DNA of 64,000 nucleotides, taken from assembly GCA_020744225.1 (NCBI GenBank), contig JAGMWG010000019.1, forward strand, positions 372,001 through 436,000. The letters run 5' to 3'. Below the pieces are notes generated by a model that ran no database searches, had not been told where the DNA came from, and saw only the letters and a program-made list of their open reading frames with translations. The stretch is from Paraphoma chrysanthemicola. Its lineage: Eukaryota > Ascomycota > Dothideomycetes > Pleosporales > Phaeosphaeriaceae. Positions within the stretch are counted from its first letter, which is position 1, and each line of letters begins with the position of its first letter. Position numbers and translations under genes: made by a program. Shown here piece by piece: positions 10,535 to 21,032 of the stretch.

Positions 10535-12140
10535 CTAGTCTCTTCCTACACCTGTCAAGTCTCCATCATCTATGATTGTCTCATCACCACGAAAAACATC
10601 CGTCCCCTCACAATGCGCCCGTACAGCTCTCATCCAGAGATCACGACCTTTGAAACGGGCCTCGTGCTCGTCCCATTCACCAATTTCGCTCATAAGCTCC
10701 GTCTTCTCCCACCGGGCCCTCAGATCGGTCAACTTGTTGAACTCGGTTCGAGTGGACATGACGAAGGCACCAGATGAAGGCAGCAGTCGGAACGTTTGGT
10801 ATTCGCGGCGGACATAGAGATTCGAAGGAACGAGATTGGATATGTTGCCGCTGAAGAAATCGACTGGGCGTTGAATGAATAAGGCATCAGACAGGGGGGC
10901 TTTAGCTGCGTGTGTCTGAATGAATGTTGACGTGCGGGTGAAGAGGGTGTCGAAGGTGAAGTAAAGGTGAAGAATGTTGGACATGTCTGGGAAGCCATTA
11001 GAACTTGCGGACGTTAGATGCTTGAGTAACTTACTGCTCCACATTATCATTGGATCATTTGCTTGGTCGACAATCTCGTCGATAGACTTGCCGATGTACT
11101 TGCGCATGTTCCAGCCAGCTGGGAATAGCGTCGCGCTTGCTTTCCTGATAGCTCATTAGTTTCAGGCCCGAAAAATTCGGTCACGCTTCTACTCACAAGT
11201 ACCATTTCCGAGTGAAGTCGTCTTTCATGAAGATGCAGAAATCGTCCATCGCCAGCCTAGCAGCCAAGTCCAGTGGGTGGCGCTCGAATGGTTTGACAAT
11301 TGCGTACTCTTTTCCTGTTTGCTCATTTCGAACGTACTTTCGCGAGTTCTTTGTCTTCCGCGAAAATACTTCTGGGTACTTCAGACAAACATGCTTTACG
11401 ACTTGGTCGAGTAACTCCTCGCACGCAGTCCTTGATTCGGTCTCTGTTTGGACACACTCCATTTGCTTCCTCGCCAGAAGCGAATTGCGCGCTGCGTGGG
11501 TTTCTTCGTACGACTTGTTGACAGTAAGCCACTCTGCCAAGCTTGATGCTTTTCGTAATCCGAGTTCGAGGTAGGTCTTGGTCTCGACAAGTCCACGCAA
11601 TCGCGGCTCCTCCACCGGCGTCAGCGCGTAAGAGACATTGGGAAACTCGGCACCATTGCCGCAGTCGTCTTGATCGAAAGCAGGCAGTCGTGAGATACGG
11701 CGTTCTTCAGAAATGTATCTGCGTGCTGCATTCGAATCCTCGAAACTTTCAAAATCTTCGTCTTCGTCATCCGCACCCTCGATCGTAATCGCTGCAATGC
11801 TGGTAGAATGCGGCAGTGACTCGTCTATCGCATACGCATCGGAGAACGGGTTCGCAGCCGACTCGGTCGCTAGATGTTCCTCGACTTGTGGGAAGACGAT
11901 GTGTCCATTGTGTCGTGCATGTGCAACTTCGTGCAGTTCTTTATTTACCACCTTTTGCTTGTGGTCTAACGCCACGATCATGTATTTCTCGGCTTCTGGT
12001 CCGAGTGCTCCTTGATAGAACCAGAGGCGTACGATAACCACGCCGATAAAGCAGAAGTACATGCAAAGACAAATTGACATGACAAGTAGGATGTACGTTG
12101 GCACGGGGCTGGCTATGGTGTATATGCGATCCTGTGCCAT
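10535..12140 (-). CDS. membrane-anchored DUF3445 protein (heme-dependent oxidative N-demethylase-like)
   Basis: Exons 12140-11197 and 11144-10535 give 517 residues. A canonical 48-nt GTAAGT...CCCAG segment at 11034-10987 lies in frame, so a 501-residue product is also possible. An N-terminal membrane segment (YILLVMSICLCMYFCFIGVV) is followed by an acidic, probably disordered region. The conserved DUF3445 part has ARLAMDDFCIFMKDD, LFPAGWNMRKYIGKSI and LYVRREYQTFRLLPSSGAFV. This matches bacterial HDOD alpha-subunit proteins, where the domain binds heme and oxidises methylamines. Fungal members are often mislabelled as mannosyltransferases. Activity here is inferred from family only. The start is the first ATG before the membrane segment; the longer frame begins at a TTG. 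Confidence 0.75.
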
Positions 12141-12564
12141 TTTTGCGGAGTCCAATCGTATAGTTCAGGCAGAGGTGGCTTTCAGTGTGACAATCGAATA
12201 CTGAAGGACATGTGCGCTAGGGACGAAGGCGCCTGTGATCAAAAAGTCTACATGTGACTGCCTTGCCAAACCATCACTATGTGAAGACAGGCCTTGAATG
12301 ACGTGTGTACATCCAGCCTTCAATGTCAAATCTTCAATAACGATACTACATTCGAGAAAGAATCACGTGCCCAAGGTACTCTTATATCTGTACGTCTATG
12401 GCTTGGTGGGATATATGCATGATCTGATGTGTGAGCCATGTATTGTCTCCTATTCATTCGATTATGGTGCTGCACCCGTGTGGTCTTGAGACAACAATGA
12501 GGCACTCATTTCACTAGAGAATCTTGATGCCTAGAGAACTGCCGCAAAGGCGCACCCAGTGACC
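12141..12564. other. intergenic between divergent genes
   Basis: About 420 bases between the minus-strand DUF3445 gene and the plus-strand RING gene. It should contain both promoters. Nothing else is recognised. Confidence 0.5.
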
Positions 12565-13233
12565 ATGCACCTAGTCTTACCTAACCCATTTCATCGTGAT
12601 CCATATGCATTCAAAATGGTCAGCTTCTGCATGGATCACTCTGTACCCCAACCAGCACTGTCAACCTCATTGACTCAACTCACCATGCCAACTACTCGGT
12701 CTCCGCGAGAGCAGTACCTCGCTCTCATGCCAACCGACGGTGGGCTCACTATGCTTCCAAGCACGCATTTCCAAGATCCGACCAACACCGATGACGCATG
12801 TCCAATCTGTACAGATCCCAACCTCCAGGACAATTCCGACATGCGTGTCGTTAGAACATCATGTAACCATGTCTTTCATCGCACATGTCTTGTCAGCTGG
12901 CTCCAATCACTACGCAATCGCAGTGGAACGTGCCCATACTGTCGCCACATGCTGTACAAGGCTCGAGGCAGGACGTTGCGCGAGGGTTCTGACCTGTCCG
13001 ATGACGAACTTCGCCGTCGTTTCTTTGAGGCTCTCGGAGATAATTTTGATGAAGAGGAGCATCGAAATCGTGAGGCACACGTAGCAAGAGCCTCACGACT
13101 AGCGGAGTACAGAGCGGAGCGGGAAGCACGAAATGCACGACTCGCGGAGTACAGAGCGGACAGAGATGCAGAGATTCAACGATTAGAAGTAGAACGGGAA
13201 AGCCCTACTCCGAGAGCAAGCAGCAGCACGTGA
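12565..13233 (+). CDS. RING-H2 finger protein with a frameshifted coiled-coil tail
   Basis: The reading frame has ATGs at 12565, 12616 and 12685; the last (CACCATGCC) has the best context and may be the true start. The RING-H2 domain is complete: CPIC, then C-N-H-V-F-H-R-T-C, then CPYC. RING-H2 domains usually act as E3 ubiquitin ligases. After the RING an Arg/Glu/Ala-rich helix begins with a 14-residue repeat (RLAEYRAEREARNA). The frame ends at TGA 13233, but another frame continues the same coiled-coil composition (LLREQAAAREARLQEEAAAR) to TGA at 13408. One extra A in the AAA run at 13199-13201 would explain the break. It may be a real truncating indel or a sequence error. Confidence 0.7.
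   Translation: MHLVLPNPFHRDPYAFKMVSFCMDHSVPQPALSTSLTQLTMPTTRSPREQYLALMPTDGGLTMLPSTHFQDPTNTDDACPICTDPNLQDNSDMRVVRTSCNHVFHRTCLVSWLQSLRNRSGTCPYCRHMLYKARGRTLREGSDLSDDELRRRFFEALGDNFDEEEHRNREAHVARASRLAEYRAEREARNARLAEYRADRDAEIQRLEVERESPTPRASSST
13094..13177 (+). repeat. 42-nt tandem repeat encoding a 14-residue coiled-coil unit
   Basis: Two copies of a 42-nt unit starting at 13094 and 13136, sharing CACGACT-GCGGAGTACAGAGC. They encode RLAEYRAEREARNA and RLAEYRADRDAEIQ in the tail of the RING protein. Similar Arg-Glu-Ala-rich units continue past the frame break. Confidence 0.75.
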
Positions 13234-13408
13234 AGCGCGGCTTCAAGAAGAAGCGGCTGCGCGGGAAGCACGACTCCGAGAGCAAGCGGCGGCACAAGAC
13301 AATCGGCGGAGAGAGCAACAGGAGCGCTGGGATAGACGAACACAAGAGATGGTGCGAAGGAAGGAACGTGAACGTCTGGAGGATATGATCAAGTATCTGC
13401 AAGATTGA

Positions 13409-13794
13409 GGCGAGTCGTGACGGAGTTATTGGCGTGCCGGCTGTGGCGTGGTGGTTCCATGTTGACGATGTCCGTGGCTGTTTGGGGCATCGACGGTGCT
13501 TTGCGGAACAAAAACCTCGGCGGTACCATAAATACTCTTCTCAATCTCGTTGCAACAAGCATAGATGAGCCCCGCAGAAAATCAGCGGTGTTTTGGCAAA
13601 GTGCAGTTCCGTGGCACAGCCATGTGAGGGGCCGCCTTTTCTTGTTCTTTCGACGTAGAGAACAGCCATATGGACTTTACACCATAACAATCATCCTCAG
13701 AGAGTATGAGCGGATATATAATTGAACAAGCCATTGGTCAAAGTGTACTTACTCTCATGTTTCTCCTCTTGCAACTCGTACATCGTTTGCGATG
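13409..13794. other. intergenic between convergent genes
   Basis: About 390 bases between the 3' end of the RING gene and the 3' end of the ankyrin-type gene. A 106-codon open frame begins here but has no recognisable feature. Confidence 0.5.
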
Positions 13795-16445
13795 CTAACA
13801 CTGGGCGCGAAGACTTTCAAAGCTCCTCGGCATGGGGGGGAAATCGGCCGCCAGGCCATCTTCGCCAATATAATGTTCTCTGATCAAAAAGCAGCTTGCA
13901 CAAAGCTCCTCTTCGATGGTGTAGTCACCGAGCCAGACGCTTCCCTGGGCACGATAGAGTAACTTAGCTATGTCTGAAAACACGTCTGACTTGGAAATTT
14001 CCATGGTGCAGGAGGCATGTGGATCGGCATCGAAGTACTGCTCGTCATCGTCGGCATCATCGCTACTATTGTCCTCGTGATAAGAACCACTGTAGGACGG
14101 GTGGTCTTGACGCTCGACGTGAAGTGAGGCGCTTGTGAGATCACGACAACGGCAATCGAAATCATGACCTGTCATAACACACTCAGCGATAGCTATCCGA
14201 GCAGGTGCTACGAGACCAATTCCGAGAACAGTGAAATCGCATCTGCAAGATGTGCACACTGAATCTCTGTTGTTGGAAGAGCCGAAGCTCTTGGATGTCG
14301 ATGTAGAGCGCGAGACGGCTTTCAAGAATGTTGCTCGTGTCATATTGAGCTGTGTGAGGCAATCATCCATCTCTTCTCGCATGTATATTTCAACCTGCTC
14401 CACAGCATCGAGTACTGCACGGCACCACGCTACGTACATGTTTGGTAGCGCTTGCAGGAATTGATGATGAGGTAGTTCATCGTTGATCCAGTCGAACCCT
14501 CTCATTTGTAGGAAAGCTCCGGCGTTCACAATCATGGGTAGAAGTGTCCTTCCACACACTCGAAGAGCCACCCAACCGCCCATTGCACTGATATGGTCCT
14601 GGCTGAGCGTCTCGTGCACGTCGATATTAAGGTCCAGAATTCGTGCCAGAATGTTGTTGAAATGCGCATGGTTTAGAACGGATCTAATGGCGTGTTGTAG
14701 GGCAGACCATACTTGGCGCGAATTGAATTCGACGTAATTTTCGTTTCCAGCCAAATGAAATAGCCAGGTGATGCTGTTCTGCGAAATAGGTTTTCGCTCC
14801 ACTGCGTAGGCCTTCTTCAGCCATTCGTGGACGAGCCAGCCATCTCCTTCAGCACTGGACAGATCAATACAGTCGCAAAACAATCTAAGCATCGCAATTT
14901 TTTCGTCTGCAGATCTATCGGTGCAGCGCGATACAAACAAAGATATCGGAGATCTCGATGGCTAGTCAGAATGGATGACTTTTGCTGGCTGTTTGACTTA
15001 CAGAATGGATTCTGTTGGACCTTCGTACACGAAAGCAGTTTTGTCAGCGCCTTGCCGGATAAGCATGGCACATAAATCAACGTGACCTGCGATAGCAGCA
15101 TACTAAATCGTAATCAGATAAAATCTTAGTGTCGAGATAAGTCGCATTGCTGAGAGTAGCCACTTACGTGTAGAGGTTTCCAGCCGTTAGGACTCGTATC
15201 AACCACACTAGCGTGTCCCTTGTCGAGAAGCATTTGCACTGCTTGCGTGTTTCCAGCTGAGCAGAGGCCGAATATTATCGCATCCTCTGGTACCGCGCGT
15301 GTCACTGTCACTCTACAATTGTATATCCAGCTCCTACCAGCCAATGCGGTGATGGCTTCCAGTCCGTTCCGAACACCCAGAAATTGTAGACATCTCCTTG
15401 GGTAGAATGCTAAGGATGTCACGGTTTGCGACTTTGTGGTCTCTCCAAGATCCTCGTCGGCATATTCAGTGGTGGTGGTACGAACCCACAAGTGTCCCAG
15501 AATCGTTCGGAAGCTGAATGTTTGACGTTGAACCCGAAGTCGAAGTCTGGTCGAGTATACAAAGGTTTTCGAACGCAGCTGACCACATTCATCCATCAAA
15601 TATGCGTCCCCAGCGAGGATGTCCAACGAGGTTGGCGCGAAGCTGGCAACCGCGGTCTGACTGATGGTACGCAGCATAAGCTCTTGAATGGTAATTCTAG
15701 ATAGTTCCTGCTTGGGAATAGATTCCTCGAACTGTGTGAGTACTCTTCTAGTAATATCGCGTGATGGTACTGATAGTGGATACTTGAAGTGTTGGCCGGT
15801 GAGCAACGGCGATGGATTTCGTGGCTGTTTTCGAGCCAACGGTTGGAGTTCAAACGACGTTGCTAAGAAAGATTGTGCAACACTTTCGCAGTCAGTATTC
15901 GCTTCCCGTCATAAGATGAGATTGCCGAACGTACCATTCGTGAACTATGGCAAGTGTCAATGTTGCTTTGGTGTCGTTCAGCGATTCACGGAATCGTGCA
16001 ACGTGCTTGCCATGAATAGCAGCCTTGAAAGCCGTGCGCAATCGCTTCCGTCGAGAAGCAGACTGGAATTCATGATGGAAAGCCTCCACAATGGACATCA
16101 GATCCTTTCAAGTCAGCATACAGATGGCAGAAGCGAACGAGAGATATCCTACTGCCACTTTCATTTGGCAATGTTGCATCCCTTCCGTTATACAACCGCC
16201 CAATGGTCGTTCGGCAGTCTCGATCCTCTTAAAGACAGACGTCAAATATCGCAAATCCTCCTTGATGGTAGCAATTTCATGAGGTGCATCTTCGATGGCC
16301 TCCCAGAACAGATAGAGCTTGAAACAAACTTCACTCAGCTGCAGTGCCACTGAGACGACGGCGAGCCCTGGATCTTTGTTAGCAGCTTCAATTCGTGGAT
16401 GAGCAGTACATGATCACCGTTGGCTACAAGTGAGAGTCCTTCCAT
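13795..16445 (-). CDS. STAND-N / ankyrin-repeat protein
   Basis: Six exons close in phase: 16445-16418, 16373-16153, 16104-15935, 15882-15168, 15102-15002 and 14953-13795, giving 797 residues. The N-terminus (MEGLSLVAN, then VVSVALQLSEVCFKLYLFWE and KRLRTAFKAAIHGKHVARFR) matches the helical N-terminal domain that precedes STAND or ankyrin modules in many fungal proteins. Ankyrin-like units follow: DAIIFGLCSAGNTQAVQMLL and YAAIAGHVDLCAMLIRQGAD. The C-terminal half is of unknown function and includes DGDGWLVHEWLKKAY-type sequence, a Cys cluster (CTSCRCD...CRCRD) and an acidic run. STAND-N proteins are linked to immunity-like signalling and heterokaryon incompatibility, but no NTPase P-loop is visible here. 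Several introns end in AAG or GAG with weak polypyrimidine tracts, and the first donor is GTGATC. Confidence 0.7.
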
Positions 16446-18277
16446 TTTGTGTGATGACTCCAAAAAGGAATATCTCACCTACGGGAAAAGCTGCTATATA
16501 GACTGCAAGTCCATAATGCTGTTAGGCTGTCAGTCTATCAGGCTGAGAGGCACAAGGGGCTCATCAGCCCCGTGCAGATCCTTGCACCGCGGTGTGGTCC
16601 TCCAATCTTAATGGAGGAGGCTCTTCTGCAGCAACCACTTTGCCATAGGTGTTCCATGCCATTCTCAGAGGTCGATATGCGAGAAAGCGGAGCCTTCTGC
16701 CGAGGTGGCGCACCTGAGGCGTTTTCGCAAACATCAGCCCCATCCCACACACGAACATCTGCAAGTTGCTAAAAACAGATCTACTCTGAATAATAAAGTT
16801 AGTGGCAGTTAAGGTGTCATGTCTTCTTGTTATGGGTGCCTAGTTGTCATAGCAGCCCATGGGAGCAGTCGTACAGGCTGAGCAATTCCGCAAATGCGGG
16901 GTATGCGCTTCTACACCTAAGATTTGACCAGACGAATTTGGCAAATGAGAGGCATACAAAGAACATTACTGTATCGCTCTCGTATTCATTGGCATGATAG
17001 GGATTTCAATTGCTCTCCAAGGTGATTTCTGAAACTTAAAGCCATTGCGATAGATTCGTACAACGCTACGTGGCTTTAGACCTGAACGACTCTACTTATA
17101 CTAGCACTTGCCACGAGCAGTCCTGTGCTGGCGAAGACAGCGTAGAAATATGAGTGCAGTCGTTGCGCATTCCACCAGAAGTAGACTTCCATTCTAAGCT
17201 TGTGCGCATGATGATGCGATATCTTTGACCTCCTTCTGAGGAAGCACAATTCTACCAGAACCGCATTTCCTTTGGGGGTCAAGATCTCTCCTCTTAGCGT
17301 CCCTAGATACTCTCAATTCCTCCTGCTCGCCCATAAGCCCCTTTTATCGCCGTACTACTTCTTCCCAGAAGAACAATAAGTTTACAAGCTTCTCGAGGGC
17401 GTGACTGGTGATTATGGGATGCTGATGCGCAAAATTTCGCGTGATAGCCACCGTATTGATCGCGGGCGTGTCCATTTATAGCACCATATTCTGGAGTAAT
17501 TAGAAATTTCTGAATCGAGGCCGCAACCTTGAGTTAAGAAGCTATGCCGCCGTGGCGAAAAGCCCACGGCGAAAGCATGAGCGGGTCTGGGTCTTTGACT
17601 TGATGGATAAAAACGAGATCTTTCTCTTCACTAGAAATCTCGGTATCCTGAGGAGCTCCTGCGACACTGGGGACGTCGTTGAACACAAACCGCGTGAAGT
17701 TGAATTTGCGCCCCCTAGACTCGTTCTTGAGCATTCTGAAGACAGATGTGGACGTGATCCTACCTGAGACAGAATAAGCTTTTACTCAAAATTGGATAGC
17801 CGTTAACGATTATGGTGGCCGCCCGTCGATCACTCCGCCGAGGTATGGGGCGGTCTCAAGACATCATAAATCTCCGCCACCCACGTGCTCAGCAACGGCG
17901 TTACATTGGCTTCTTTCATGGTCACAGGATCTTGTCTGCTAAGTGTCCAGGCGGAAAATATATATGTATATCGTCGACTTTATCAAACATCGATCTATTG
18001 CAACATTTAAGATGAATTGATTGGCAACCCCACTCGCTAGCAACGTTCGACCGGATATCCAAGACTCCGTCCTTTATCAATCGCCAGCAGCGAGCTCTCA
18101 AGTCCGCTGCCCCGGGAAGGCACAAGCCGTAGCTATTCGAATAATGGCACGCAACGCCAAAGGTTCTTAAGTAGCAATCTCGCGTAAAGCAGCTGCGACA
18201 TTCCTTGCGACTTATCAACATGCAGACTTTAGCGCAGAGGTCCGCAAAGACCTAATCAAAGTCGCGGCTCGACCTCT
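16446..18277. other. intergenic, no supported gene
   Basis: About 1.8 kb. A 66-codon minus-strand frame (17734-17534) has mixed protein-like composition (e.g. FNFTRFVFNDVPSVAG) but no homology that I recognise. I see no RNA genes or repeats. The promoter of the ankyrin-type gene must lie at its left end. Confidence 0.5.
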
Positions 18278-21032
18278 TTACGTGATTACCAGTTTCGCGC
18301 CGTCTCTCAAGGCTTCCCAGCAGTCTTTCGCACTCTCGGATCCCATCATTGTCTGTAGCCACTCCCCATCCATCCATCCCTGAACAAAGCACGATCCAAC
18401 GAGTTGGTACGTTCCATCTTCCCTTTCGCGGAGCAACAAGGGTACAGAGCACCCCACCACTATTGCGAGCTGCCACTTCGTGTGCGGCTCGTGGTCCTTA
18501 TTTTCTTCGGAAATGTATGCGGGCGACAACCCCATGTACCCGTTCTCCGTGACAAACGGTCTGCGGCCACGCAGTACCGTATCAACGACGCTCCAAGCTT
18601 CAGTACGATTGAAAGAGCCTGCGAAACGAAGCACATGTCGAGAAAGTGCTGGCAGACAGACATATGGCTCGTTCGGACGATATGTCTGAGGATCATATCC
18701 GCTTTCAGCCACGGGAGGCCACGCAGCAATGCTGTCTCCATGAAACATCGCCCAAGCCGCGCGGAGCGGATCGTCATACATGCCCAGCTCGTGCCTCTGG
18801 TAATGCCTTTGCAACGCGTCTGTCCAATGGTGGAATCTCCAGGTCGATTTGGGCGCAGTACCTGCAGGTATATCCGGTGCATCATCGAAGATGATAGTAA
18901 TTTGATCGAGGATCAGACCGGTGCAGTGAAGTACTTGAGTCTCAAAGGTAAACCAGGGCACGGATGAACCTTGTTCAACATCCCCGTCTGCACTGTAAAG
19001 CTTGCCGTCTTGATCGTCTAGTGCAGACATGAAACGCGTGGGTAAGTAGTCCTTGCGCACGAGGCAACCGGCAGTGGCCGCAGCGTTCCAGTTCGGGCAC
19101 CAGGACGGACTTCTTTCATAGAAATCAATACTTTGAGGCGTCATTTCGACCGCACCCAGTATGTCTAATGCTCCATGCTGCAAACTCCAAGCCCGAGTGA
19201 AATCCGCATACACTTCTTCATAAGCCTTCCCATAGCTTGGTGTGAAAATCAGTCCAGCCTTGTCTTGGGCGAGGTTCCACAAGGCAAAGATACGGTCCAC
19301 TGGATCCGTGCACTCGAAATCTCTGGTGAGCACGAGCACCTCTAGGTACCCGGGCGAATCACTCTTAAATTTGTGAAATGGAAGAGCATTCTCATTCCCA
19401 CGACTTAAAAGGTATCGAAAATAGAACACTTTACGTGGATAAGCCAGCATATGGGTATTGACCTTACTGATAGATGGATCAGCGTGCTCAATTTGGCCAA
19501 TAAGGGCGGGATCGCGTGTCAGCAGGTCGTGTAAGTGGTAAGCCGCCATATCAAGGTCCCCATATTGAATGGCCAATTTACCATCGGAGAGAACAGTTGG
19601 GGTGGTAGCCCATGCCACTTCCTGAGCAAGGGTTAGCACGGCTCAAACAAGTCTACGAACTAGCCTACCTGAAGGATCCAAGCTCGGCGGAAGTATTGCC
19701 TAGTCAATACATTGTACAAGGCAGCGCACATTCGTGGTAGCTGTTCTGGTGTGATTCGGTTGTCCTCGTTCTCCATGCCAAAGTGAAAGTCGCCGTGCTG
19801 GTTGAATCGAACCACAGGGTGCTTGTTTAATTCTTCCACGAAGCTAAATGCTAACGCGAAATCATCGTATGGCTGTCCTAGATAAGAATAAACTCTCATT
19901 GCATTGTCGTAGATCTGACCCATCCGTTGGACCTGCCTACCGCGCTCGGCAATGTCATCCTGGTTGATTGATATGGCATCTATCCACATTGGGACAATTT
20001 GTTTAGTCGCTCGGATCGCTCTAATAGCATTAGCAAGTGGTTTTCGAATGCTTTTGTTTTGTCCATTCATGATAATATGGTCCATCGTTAGGTCTGTCCC
20101 CCACCGATCTGTAGTATTTGGTCAGTGGATTTGTTCTGGTGCAGATCTTGGTGTTGCTTACATGACAAGGCTATGTAGGTAACCTCGCATTTTATCGGAC
20201 AGTGGGCTACGTGCACAACGATCGGTGCAAATACATCTTCAGCAGGCATGATACATATGATTCTGATCTCATCTGCAACCATGTCTAGAGGCATATACTG
20301 GAAGCTCATGGTTGGCGTATCATTATCGGGTCGTGTTCCGAGACGTACGGGACACACCCGAGGCAGAACCACCTCGTTCGACGGTCCGTGCCAGAGTTTC
20401 TTCCATGCAGAATAGCGACCATCGATCGACTTCTGGAAGTACGCGTTCTCGATCAGACGATTATTGATCTCGTGCATATCAAAGACCTGAGATGCCAAAT
20501 CATACATCTTGTCGCTGAAATCGCGTGTCCAGTATGTCTTTTGTTCTTCGGCGTCGAATTCTAGCACGCAGGCATATCGTATCCAGATGCGCGTTGGGCC
20601 ATGCATCTTACTCCGCAAGTACCGCAGACATCGTTCCAGTGCGCATGATATCAGCAGTGCTTGACCATCAACCTCGATGGCCTCCTGAAAGTGTCGGTAA
20701 CCTCGAGCATTGTTGATGGCGATAAATGGAGGTATATCATCAAGAGGGTGGATTTCGAGATCACAGCGAATATGCTCCGATACGTCGTCTGCAGGATGTA
20801 CGCGCAGTATACGGACCTCTAGTGCATCGATTCTCAGTGGCACAAGCTCGATTCGAGACACAATTAGCTCGGAAGCATCTTCACCCCGGTTGTACAGGCT
20901 GTTGTTGCAATTGTGTATAGTGTTTTCGGTCCCGCAACACTCAATCGGCCCGATATCTATTGCAACGGGTGCGAGGGGTGCCCCATAATGAGCCTTTCGA
21001 TTAGATAGCCCCGTTTCATCACCTTCATTCAT
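18278..21032 (-). CDS. large HET-domain protein with a second, degenerate HET half
   Basis: Three exons (21032-20162, 20108-19669, 19621-18278) give 884 residues; phases close. The main HET domain spans roughly residues 230-450. It contains TYIALSYRWG (restored by splicing), VPMWIDAISINQDDIAERGR, VQRMGQIYDNAMRVYSYLG and the closing FRRAWILQEVAWA. These are the three conserved HET blocks of heterokaryon-incompatibility proteins, which trigger cell death on fusion of unlike strains. Upstream, residues about 55-185 repeat the HET N-terminal layout in decayed form: LEVRILRVHPADDVSEHIRC, then IPPFIAINNARGY, then EVDGQALLISCALERCLRYL and a remnant IWIRYACVL where WIDAICINQ is expected. The C-terminal 430 residues are typical of long HET proteins and have no other named domain. 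Confidence 0.85.

Noticed and set aside
17534..17734. 66-codon minus-strand frame with coding-like composition
   Set aside because: Could be a fragment of a longer gene but no neighbouring exon or homology supports it; mentioned only in the intergenic note.
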